Made by a program: the position numbers and the translations under genes. Below are positions 34,586 to 45,100 of a stretch of DNA of 64,000 nucleotides, in pieces. Numbering within the stretch: the stretch's first letter is position 1; every line of letters starts with the position of its first letter. The DNA is from Liolophura sinensis (lineage: Eukaryota; Mollusca; Polyplacophora; Chitonida; Chitonidae), in NCBI RefSeq assembly GCF_032854445.1, contig NC_088303.1, forward strand, positions 12,965,501 through 13,029,500, written 5' to 3'. The notes beneath the pieces are model-generated. The model was not told the origin of the DNA. It saw only the letters and a program-made list of their open reading frames with translations, and ran no database searches.

Positions 34586-35150
34586 GAAATTATGCAATAT
34601 ACTTACCCAGTAAATCTTACTAGGGAAGTATGTGTGAAATTGTACAACATACTTATACAGTAAATCTTACTCAGTAGGGAAGTATGTGTGAAATTGTACA
34701 ACATACTTATCCAGTAAATCTTACTCACGAGGGAAGTATGTGTGAAATTATACAACACACTTATCCAGTAAATCTTACTCAGTAGGGAAGTATGTGTGAA
34801 ATTATACAACATACTTATACAGTAAATCTTACTCACTAGGGAAGTATGTGTGAAATTATACAACATACTTATCCAGTAAATCTTACTCAGTAGGGAAGTA
34901 TGTGTGAAATTGTACAACATACTTATACAGTAAATCTTACTCAGTAGGGAAGTACGTGTGAAATTGTACAACATACTTATCCAGTAAATCTTACTCAGTA
35001 GGGAAGTATGTGTGAAATTGTACAACATACTTATCCAGTAAATCTTACTCACTAGGAAAGTATGTGTGAAATTATACAACGTAGGCTACTTAACCAGTTT
35101 ATCTTTGTTATTAGGGAAGTATGTGAGACATTATACAACATACTTAACCT
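34586..35150. repeat. Minisatellite, 54 bp unit
   Basis: About 10 copies of a unit with CCAGTAAATCTTACTCAGTA and GGGAAGTATGTGTGAAATTG. The unit is 18 codons, so a minus-strand frame stays open for 158 codons (34603-35079). I consider that frame a by-product. Confidence 0.95.
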
Positions 35151-36094
35151 GTAAAACAGAAAGATCGTAAACATTTGTGTTGAATTTCTGAGTGATACAT
35201 TTTGTTTACTAATAAGTTTTCCTTTGTTTGCCGTGAAGATCAGTTTTATAATGAAAACTACAGGTATGTACACTCCTAATCACAGGTTATTTCCCTTGGT
35301 TATGACGACATTTCGGAAAAAGTTAATGCATCAGTGTGCATTGGGAAGCTCGTTCCTTCCTTTCCCACATATGTCGATTTTAAATGAAAATAAACAGCGT
35401 TGCTGCCGTGGCGAACGCAGCTGTAACGTAGGTAATCGGCCAGCCGATGTAAATCATATTCAATTTTTTACGTGCTGTAACCGTTATTCCCAAGTTCAGC
35501 TGTATTTTAAACCCTTGTTTACATGTCACAATACATTATTATTTAATGCTTGCTTTGTTGGCAACATTTTTCATTCTATTGACACATTACCGGTACGTGT
35601 AAACCGTCATTTTTGTTGTGAAACGTGCTTTAATTCAACCAAGCCTCTGCAATGAAGTGAATAGCCTATACTGGTATCTCTGTTCGAGGCTCTGTTTTGT
35701 CCGTATTTGAAGAGCTGTATACGTCATTGCCTTGCCACAGATAACACTACAATTAGAATGTGATGTAAAGGGATTATTTCCAGAATTTTATTTTATGGAT
35801 TTATTTCCATAAACCCTCGTGAGAAAGCCTGTTGTGCCACTAATTACAAGTGCATCCACACTAGTACGTTAGATTTCCATGCAAGTGCATTCAAGTATAC
35901 ACGTTCACATTAATGCCTTAAATTACATAAGTGACTTCCATGTCCACTAAGTGCCTTCCTTGTCCGCGTAAGTGGCTTCCATGTGCACATATTAAAGTGC
36001 CTTCCATGCCCATGTAACCGTGTCTAGAGAAGTATCTCAAATGTCCTCACAAATACCTTCATTCTTCAAAAAAGTGCTATGCATGTCCGTACAA
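35151..36094. other. No confirmed gene; one 143-codon ORF
   Basis: A plus-strand ORF over 35224-35655 is long for this A+T-rich DNA and has several cysteines in its second half (CCRGERSC, FFTCCNRYS, HFCCETC). It has no signal peptide and no recognisable domain. I treat it as unproven. Confidence 0.25.
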
Positions 36095-37235
36095 GTACAA
36101 CACAGGTCCACAGTGAAATATATGTTTACGATACGATACACGTCCACAAGTACAATACATGTCCACAGTACAATACATGTTTACACAAGTACATGTCCAC
36201 ATAAGTACAATAGTTGTCCAGGTACAATATGTGTCCACACAAGTACAGCAAATGTCCACACAGGTGCAGCATATGTCCACACAAGTGCAATAGATGACCG
36301 CACAAGTACTATACGTGTCCACACAAGTACGTGTCTACACAAGTACAGTACGTGTCCACACAAGTACAGCACATGTCCACACCTGTACAACACATGTCCA
36401 CACAGGCACAGCACGTCCACACGAGTAAGTGTCCACGCAGGTACAATACGTGTCGGCACAAGTACATGTCTACACAGGTACAATACATGCCCACACAAGT
36501 ACAATGTATATCCACACAGGTACAATACATGTCCAAACCCAGGTATAGCACATGCCCACATAGGTACAGCACATATTCACACAGATACAGCACATGTCCA
36601 CACAGGTACGGCACATATCCACACAGGTACAGCACATGTCACACAAATACAGCACATGCCACACAGGTACAGCAGATGCCCACACATGTACAGCACATGC
36701 CCACACAGATACATGTCCACAAATATACAGCACGAGTCCACCCAGGTACAGCACATGCCCGCATAGGTACAGTGCATGTCCACACAAGTACAGCACATGT
36801 CTACACAGGTACAACACATGTCCACACAGATACTGCACATGCCAACACAGGTATATCACTTGTCCACACAGGTACAGCACAAGTTCACACAGATACAGCA
36901 CATGCCCACATAGGTACAGCACCTGTTCACACAGGTACAGCACATGTCCACACGTGTACAGCACATGTCCACACAAATACAATACGTGTCCGCACAAGTA
37001 CATGTTCAAACAGGTATAATACATGCCCACCCAGGTACATCACATGACCACACAAGTACAGCACATGCCCACACAAGTACAATAGATGTCCACACAAGTA
37101 CAATACTTGTCCACACAAGTACAATATATGTCCACACATGTACAATACATGTCCTCATAGGTATAATACATGTCCACATAGGTACAATACATGTCCACAC
37201 AAGTACAAAACGTGTTTACACAAACACGATGCATG
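36095..37235. repeat. Minisatellite, 21 bp unit (about 54 copies)
   Basis: The unit is CACACAGGTACAGCACATGT plus C, with many substitutions. The seven-codon unit keeps several frames open on both strands (up to 248 codons; heptads such as STQVQHM or YLCGHVL). No initiation context, splice site or poly(A) signal supports a gene. Confidence 0.95.
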
Positions 37236-37267
37236 TCTATACGTACACTTAAACAAGTGCAGCTCAT

Positions 37268-37545
37268 TCGAAGTCGGGGAAACCTCGGGATCAAAGCCGG
37301 GTCGGGTCATGTCAAAGGCGTTAAAAATGGTACTTGGTGCTGCCTCGATTGACGCCCAGCACTCAGAGGTTAGGGCCAGCATAATGTGACTGGGTGAGGT
37401 ATCATGTCTGATGTCTTCGGCATGATACTTCAGGGGCGGCAGCAGGACATTGACTGCATGGACTTGCCCTGACACAAGAAGACACAGTATATGTACACAC
37501 CTCGTCGTCACATGGCTGAAAAACGGCTAAGTACGACTTAAATGC
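37268..37545 (+). mobile_element. SINE family 2
   Basis: Contains the B-box block CCTCGGGATCAAAGCCGGGT, the body (AGCACTCAGAGGTTAGG, GTCTTCGGCATGATACTTCA) and the tail (CGTCGTCACATGGCTG, TAAGTACGACTTAAATGCAT). The A-box head is truncated. It abuts the end of the 21-bp array. Confidence 0.7.
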
Positions 37546-37970
37546 ATACATACAAGTGTGGCTCAGAGCTTGTTCGTCTTATAATGTGAATAGCTGTTTA
37601 GCTGGTCATGGCATTGTACATTAATTCGTAACAAGTGCGCCATTAGACTTCTTACCCATATTTTAGTGTTCTTAATCAGGAATCAAGCAACACATTTTTT
37701 CTCACTGTGATAATAAATCGTTCAACTCTTGATTGTCTCTGTCTTTTATCAATTTATTTGTTTGCTGGATTCGGTAGTTGCTCTACTTGGCAGCGCCGTG
37801 ATCGTTGTTCACTTGTGTTTTGTGCTGAGAGGAGGCTCGTTACCGATGTTGTATGCTTGTCTGTTTAACTGAATTTTACTTACACTGAACATTTTCACAT
37901 CTGGAACCTGTGGCCGAGATTGGTTGGTTGTTTACAGCTATGGCAGTATGGTTTGCATTGTTCATAGAGT
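37546..37970. other. No gene recognised
   Basis: Spacer between a SINE and the next array. Confidence 0.5.
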
Positions 37971-37974
37971 ATTT

Positions 37975-38330
37975 TTTTTACTTACAACGTCTTTACAGTT
38001 GTAGCCTGTGTGCGTGTTTTTTACTTACAACGTCTTTACAGTTGAAGCCTGTGTGCGTTTTTTTTAACTTACAACGTCTTTACAGTTGTTGCCTGTGTGC
38101 GTGTTTTTTTCTACTGACAACGTCTTTAGTGGTAGCCAGTGTTTTTTACTTACAATATCTTTACAGTTGTAGCCTGTGTGCGTGTTTTTACTTACAACGT
38201 CTTTACAGTTGTAGCCTGTGTGCGTGTTTTTTTTTTTACTTACAACGTCTTTACAGTTGTAGCCTGTGTGCGTGTTTTGTTACTTACAATATCTTTACAC
38301 TTGTAGCTTGTGTTTTTTTACTTACAAAGC
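37975..38330. repeat. Minisatellite, about 43-48 bp unit with T-runs
   Basis: Eight copies of TTACTTACAACGTCTTTACA, GTTGTAGCCTGTGTGCGTG and a variable T-run. It generates the LQRLYSCSLCACF-like reading frame. Confidence 0.9.
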
Positions 38331-39059
38331 ACGCACATTAGAAATCAGCTTCCATGCGGTAATTTATTGATTGTGGTTAGTTTCACTGTGCATGCAGCTG
38401 AAGAGTGCGTGATTGATTGGAAGTCGTGTTCAACATTAATTCCTTTGTACATTTCAAATCTGAAGCTGAACTGTTGAGTGTCAGCTACCGTACCCGTTCT
38501 GTGTACTAAAGCATGTTGAGAGCGTGACGTAATGATAGCACGGAGCCAAGACTGGCATAATTGACACAGCGGGCTTTGGCTGACTGTCTGAGTGGGCGAG
38601 ATCCACAGGTCAATAGGCCATACAGTATGACAGACTTGGAAAATGTTATCACAAAGCTTAATTTTTAGAATAGTTTGATGGACCATTAAGAACGTACGGA
38701 AAGCAACGCCTTCCAAATTATAGCTTTCAGGTAAAAGTGAACAAGGAGCAATATATAATTGCTCTATATATTATAACATAAAAGTATGAAATGTCGGCTA
38801 GTGCTAATATGCATGCATGTACTTGTTCGACAAATAGCTTCCTTGACAACCATATGTAAATAGGTAAACAAACAAAACGATACCAACGAGAAACGAAGTG
38901 AATTTTCTCGCATGACTAGCAGCCAAGGGAATAATGTAACTGGAACATAGGTGTGTGATATGACAATAAGCAGTGCGATATTCCATATGATAAACCCAAC
39001 CATATGCAAATATGAACTGATGATATACACATATTGTTGTTTGTCAAATGCGCAGGAGT
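38331..39059. other. No gene recognised
   Basis: Unique-looking spacer. The 123-codon minus-strand ORF at 38345-38716 has no recognisable domain. Confidence 0.45.
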
Positions 39060-39775
39060 AGCCAAATATCAGGTTTTTTGGTTACGCTACCCATTGATGT
39101 TTTCAGCCTTTTGGTTTTGTCATACCCTAGTATTTTCAGCCTCTTGGTTGCGCCAAATCCTGGAATTTTCTGCCTCTTTTTTAAGCTAAATCCTGGAATT
39201 GTCAGCCTCTGTTGATGTCAGATCCTGGAATTTTCAGACTTGTTTAGGTCAAATATTTTCAGCCTTTCCGTTACTCTATATCCTGGTATTTTAAGCCTTT
39301 TCCTTACACCACACCTTGTTATTTCAGCAAGTAAAAACCATGAAATTTTTAGTCTCGTTACTACTACACCCTGGTATTTTCAGCGTCAGGGTTACGCAAC
39401 ACTCTGGAGTTTTAAGCCTCTGGGTTACCCCACTCCGTGGAATTTACAGCCTCTTGCGTTGCGAGAAAAGCTGGAATATTCAGCCCCTTGGCTACGCTAC
39501 ATTCTTGCATTTTTAACAGTTGGTTAGGCTATACTCTGGTGTTTTTATCCTTTTGGTTTCACTCTCTTGGATACTCCATACCTTGGAATTTACAGCCTCT
39601 TGGTTACGTCATTCACTAAAATTGTCTGCGTTTGGCTTACACCGATTTCTACAATTTTCAGGCTTTGGTTTACGCTATAACCTGGTGCTTTTAACATTTT
39701 GGAGACGCATGCCTCTATTTCCGTCTAACCGCGAACAGTTCTCTACTTTTGGATTAACGCGTTATGTTATAGGCT
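39060..39775. repeat. Degenerate minisatellite, about 33-40 bp unit
   Basis: About 18 diverged copies share CCTGGAATTTTCAGCCTCTT and GGTTACGC-like blocks. This is an old, strongly decayed array. Confidence 0.75.
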
Positions 39776-39819
39776 AAAGTAGAAAACATGACCATACAGA
39801 GCACGCTCATGTCGTTTGT

Positions 39820-40400
39820 ATCTTAGAAAAACATTATTTATCTCTCACCAGAGCAGGATCAGTAGTATCTCATTATTATATTATTTATCTTTCACCCGAA
39901 CAAGATCAGAGGTATGTCACGAACACATTATTCATCTTTCACCAGATCAAGATCAGAGGTATCTGAAGACAACATTATTTATCTCGCACGAGAACAAGAT
40001 CAGAGGTACCTCAGGACCTCATTATATATCTGTCTCCAGATCAAGATCAGAGGTATCTCCGGACTACATTTTTTACCTCTCACTAGAACAAAATCAAAGG
40101 TATCTCAGGACTACATTATATATCTCTGACAGACCAGGATTAGAGATATACCAGACAACTTCCGTGTAACTCTCACTCAAGCAGAATCAGAGGTATCTAA
40201 GGGCCACATTATTTATCTCTCACCAGAACAGGATCAGAGGTATCTCAAGAAAAATTTATTTATCTCTCATCAGAACAAGAAAAGAGGTATCACTGGACCA
40301 CATTATTTATCTCTGACCAGACCGAGATCAGAGATATGGCACAACCACATTATTTTTATCTAACCAGGACAAGATCAGAAGTATATCAGGCCCACTCAGG
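39820..40400. repeat. Minisatellite, about 47-50 bp unit
   Basis: About 12 copies share TTATTTATCTCTCACCAGAA, CAAGATCAGAGGTATCTCAG and GACCACA. Confidence 0.85.
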
Positions 40401-41726
40401 ATTATATATTTCTCAATAACCCCAAAGGTTCAAATCCCGGTAATGCTAGATCGGCTGCAGAACTATTTCATTAGAATGAGTCCCTTCACTCTTTTGCTAC
40501 TTCCATTTTCATTGGGTATTTTTGGTGATTGATTAAGCGTTTAAGACCTTCCTCTTGGTTCAGCGGTATCGGGTTACACAACAAACACCAAGACGAACGT
40601 GTTAAAGTCTATTTTACCCAAGGAAATGGGGTAAAAACGGTATATTTCATGTTGCCGTTCCTTTTCCCTCCCTCCACAGAGGTGACGCAATCAACGACAA
40701 ACTTAAGCCATGGCGGTTGCCTAATTATTTCAAACCTGCGCGTGTATCAGGTCGTGTCTCATGTATTACCTCAGACTGAAACAAGTGTTTCTTTTTCCAC
40801 GTCATGGTGCGTTGGCGTAAAATATCGCAAATGTAAAAACAAAAGCGATATCTAATAAACTGTGCGAAATAACGGTTTTATCACCGAAGGAAATTCCGAT
40901 AGTTCACTTGTATATAAATCATAAAAACAATTTGTGAGTACAATTTTAGCATGATCTCACGATCACCACAGATTGTAGTCTTTAAAGGGTGTGTAATATG
41001 GTGAAATATTGTTTTACTGGAATTTGCGCTTGTAACATTCTGTTCACTGACAATTTGATACATATGTTTTTCACATGTAGGACGCATTGTAAACTGCGTG
41101 GCGTTGTTCCACAATACAGTGTATTGTCACGTTATTCTAAACTTCATGTATATGTAATTTTCCCATAATCGTTTATGACGTTCTAATTGCACTGTGATAA
41201 AACAACGTGGTTACGGGTAAACACTACCGATTATTGGCTCCTATATATATAAATATTCAACTATACATCATTTATATTTTCTGAAAACAAGGTTAGTCAC
41301 TTGATAATGATCCCGGCATGTAGATCGACTGTGAAAACTTGTGCTGCCTTGACTGCATGATTGACCATGGACTTGCGAATAATGTGCAAGGGGATTAGAA
41401 GTCAATTCTCTTGTGCGGTCACTAGCAGCACAATCGAGGCAGAGAAGCCAATATATGAACAGACATGCTGTCTAAGAAAATCATGCAGCTAAGAACATGA
41501 TTCATATCTGCAGCATTCAATGGTAAAGCTGTCCAGTGCTTGAAAAACTTTGGTTTTCACATTTATCGAAGTCACTGTTCTTTGTTGTTCTACAGCTGTT
41601 TCTAGAGAAAATAATAAAGATACCAATAAATAAAGGTATGGAAGTGCTAAGCTAGAATGATCTCTGTTCTATTCATCAAACAAACGTCAGCATGTATAGT
41701 GAAATATTCAGCTTTTCGCTGAATGC
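40401..41726. other. No gene recognised
   Basis: A+T-rich spacer. Short ORFs only. Confidence 0.5.
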
Positions 41727-41868
41727 ATTTATTTATTTATTTATTTGATTGTTGTTTTATGCTGAGCTCGAGAATATTTCACTTATATAATAGATGCCAG
41801 CATTGTGGTTGGGGGGAACCGGGCAGAGCTCGGGTAAACCCTCGATCGTCCGCAGCTTTGCTGCTACA
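41727..41868 (-). mobile_element. SINE family 1, minus orientation, truncated at an array
   Basis: (TTTA)n, GATTGTTGTTTTATGCTGAG, GAATATTTCACTTATATAAT, GCCAGCATTGTGGTTGGGG and CGATCGTCCGCAGC are present. The element stops where the 63-bp minisatellite begins. Confidence 0.85.
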
Positions 41869-42130
41869 GCACAAAATACACGAGCTGCAAGATATAACAC
41901 AGAACCTGCACAATGCCACATAGGGGCTATATCACAAAATACACGAGCTGCAAGATATACAACAGAACCTGCAACATGCCACACAGGGGCTACAGCACAA
42001 AATACACGAGCTGCAGGATATAACACAGAACCTGCAACATGCCACACAGGGGCTACAGCAAAAAATACACGACCTGTAATATATAACACAGGCGCTACAA
42101 CATATAACAATCTGCAACGTGTAACACAGA
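41869..42130. repeat. Minisatellite, about 63 bp unit
   Basis: Four copies of ACAGCACAAAATACACGAGC, GATATAACACAGAACCTGC and AACATGCCACACAGGGGCT. It directly follows a truncated SINE. Confidence 0.9.
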
Positions 42131-43179
42131 AGGTGTTTCTCTCCATACTTGGTATGTTTTCGTCTCAAAGTAGGAATGACATGCGTCAAAGGTTTCTCTC
42201 CGTACTGTAGAAGATATATTATTACGAATTTGGATAAAAACACTTGGATAATTGTCTTACACTCTAAAAGACGTTAATTTTTGTTTTATTAAAATTGGTA
42301 ATTTCAAGGAATTTTCTCAATTTTAAGTATCACATGGCATTGTCTATATTGTGAAAGAAGTGTAATGAATGATCTTTAAATTTGTTAAATAAAGCCTGTA
42401 TGCGTTATCAACTCGCATGTTCTTGTTTATTTAATTCATTTGAAAATTTCTATTTCTACGACGGCCGTCAAATTTATGGTTGGAGGAAAGCCAACTGTTT
42501 GTGGTTAATCACTGTCCTCCGGACACCTGAGAAACTTCCTGACTTGAAGCCACAGCCGAAACAAGGAAAGGAAAATTCGAGCCATTTAGACGCCTACCGC
42601 CGTGAGTTGTGCCGTAGCCGTAGCTACCAATACAAGACAGAACTGCCATTGACCAGAAGTACTAGGGAAACACAGGGAAGTAGGACACTGACAAATCAGG
42701 GAAAGAGCTTATGACAACTAGTCTATATTTGTACTTTTGAACACTGGTTCATTATTTTATGAAAATCGTTCCTGAAGTAGAGCATTTCACATAAAGGCAC
42801 AGGTCACCAGTAGCAACAGAAGCAGAGCATAATCGGTTTACAATCTAACATAGTTGTGTAGAAAAATATAACTGTAAAATTCAATGTGTTGACGAGATAC
42901 ACGTGAAAATGAAAGGCACACATAAGCAGTCACAACAGTGGGTGTGACGCTTTAGACGTAGAAGTGCAAAATCTATGAATTCAGCGTTTGTAATCTGAAT
43001 GCAATAATCAAGCGAACAATGGAAGTTTGAGGTGCAGTGATACGACATGAATAATGCTATATATCTGGAGATGTCTCGTTGCTCTCTTGTTACCTGCAAC
43101 ATGTAACATGCTCTGATTTTACACATTTGTTATCAGAGTTTTTATCATCACGGTGATACAAAAGTACCCAGTGCAAGCC
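42131..43179. other. Spacer with a possible decayed SINE relic
   Basis: No gene is recognised. At about 42455-42610, CTACGACGGCCGTCAAATTT, ATGGTTGGAGGAAAGCC and later blocks resemble the body of an old, heavily diverged SINE. Confidence 0.3.
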
Positions 43180-44110
43180 ATTTCAGTTAGGCTTTGGGCT
43201 CCCCATTTCAGTATGGGTGCGGGCTCCCCATTTCAGTTAGAATTTGAGTTCTCCATTTCAGTTAAAGTTTGGGCTTCACATTTTTAGTTAAGGTTTGGGC
43301 TTCAAATTTTAGTTAAGGTTTGGGCTCCCCATTTTCAGTTAAGGTTTGGGCTCCCCATTTTAATGAGGGCTTTGGGCTTCCCATTTTAGTTAGGGTTTGG
43401 CCTCCCCATTTCAATATAGCTGTGGCCTTCCCATTTCAGTTTGGGTTTGAGCTTCCCATTTTGGTTAAGGTGTTTGCTCATCATTTCAGTTAGGGTGCAG
43501 ACTCACAATTTCAGTTAGGGTTTGGGGTCATATTTCAGTTAGGGTGTAGGCTCATAATTTCAGTTAGACTTTGGGCTTATCATTTCAGTTAGGCCGTGGA
43601 GTCACCAATTCAGTTAGGGTGTAGGCTCGCCATTTCAGTTAGGCCGTAGACTCACCATTTCAGTAAGGGTGTAGGCTCACCATTTCAGTTAGGTTGTAGG
43701 CTCACCATTTCAGTCAGGATTTTGGCTCGTCATTTCAGTTAGGGTGTAGGCTCACCATTTCAGTCAGGATTTTGGCTCGTCATTTCAGTTAGGGTGTAGA
43801 CTCGTCATTTCAGTTAGGGTGTAGGCTCGTCATTTCATTTAGGCTGTAGGCTCTTCATTTCAGTTAGGGTGTAGGCTCGCCATATCAGTTAGGGTGTAGG
43901 CTCACGATTTCACTTAGGGTGTAGGCTCATCATTTCAGTTAGGGTGTGGGCTCGCCATGTCAGTAAGCCTGTGGACTCACCATTTCAGTTAGGGTTTGGG
44001 GCTATCACTTAATTTATTTAGGGCGTGAGCTCATCATTTCAATGAAAGGGAGGACTCACCATTTCAATAAGGGGTTTGGCTCACCATTTTCAGTTGGGGC
44101 TTGGGCTTGC
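43180..44110. repeat. Minisatellite, 25 bp unit containing TTAGGGT
   Basis: About 38 copies of CAGTTAGGGTGTAGGCTCAC plus CATTT; the first third is a TTTGGGCTCCCC variant. The unit contains TTAGGG once, but the spacing and flanks are not telomeric. Confidence 0.92.
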
Positions 44111-44688
<578 letters not shown>

Positions 44689-45100
44689 GAAGACTGCAGG
44701 AGGGTCTTTTCTTACCATTTTTAGTACTTCATGACCTGTTTCTCCTGTGTGACAACCGAACACCTTTAGGTTGGGTAGTTTCATATCAGTGCTAAATACA
44801 CTCTGTGAAAGATAATCATTAACGTTCCCTCGCTAAGCACAAAATCAATGCCTCTTCAATTACAACTTAATGACAAGAAGAGACACTGGACGACGAACCG
44901 ATAGAGCGATTCAGAGGTAGAGCACAATGAAAAGGTGCATGTAGGTTTGCGCTAGTGTATTGCTGACAGTAACTCATTGACGCAGCTGTGAGAGAAGCTC
45001 TGCCGAGGTTGATATATGGCACTGAGAATCATTTCAGCAAGTGGGAGATGAAATAGTGTTGAGTTGTCTTGACACTATGTGTATGGCTGGGCATTTTAAG

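Noticed and set aside
34603..35079. 158-codon minus-strand ORF
   Set aside because: By-product of the 54-bp (18-codon) minisatellite.
35224..35655. 143-codon cysteine-containing ORF
   Set aside because: No signal peptide, regular cysteine pattern, homology or splice support; kept only as a note in the spacer entry.
36020..37252. Overlapping ORFs of 248, 238 and 186 codons on both strands
   Set aside because: All lie in the 21-bp minisatellite; a seven-codon unit keeps frames open on both strands. No splice sites, signal peptide or poly(A) signal support a gene.
43180..44110. Interstitial telomere
   Set aside because: TTAGGG occurs once per 25-bp unit, not in direct tandem.
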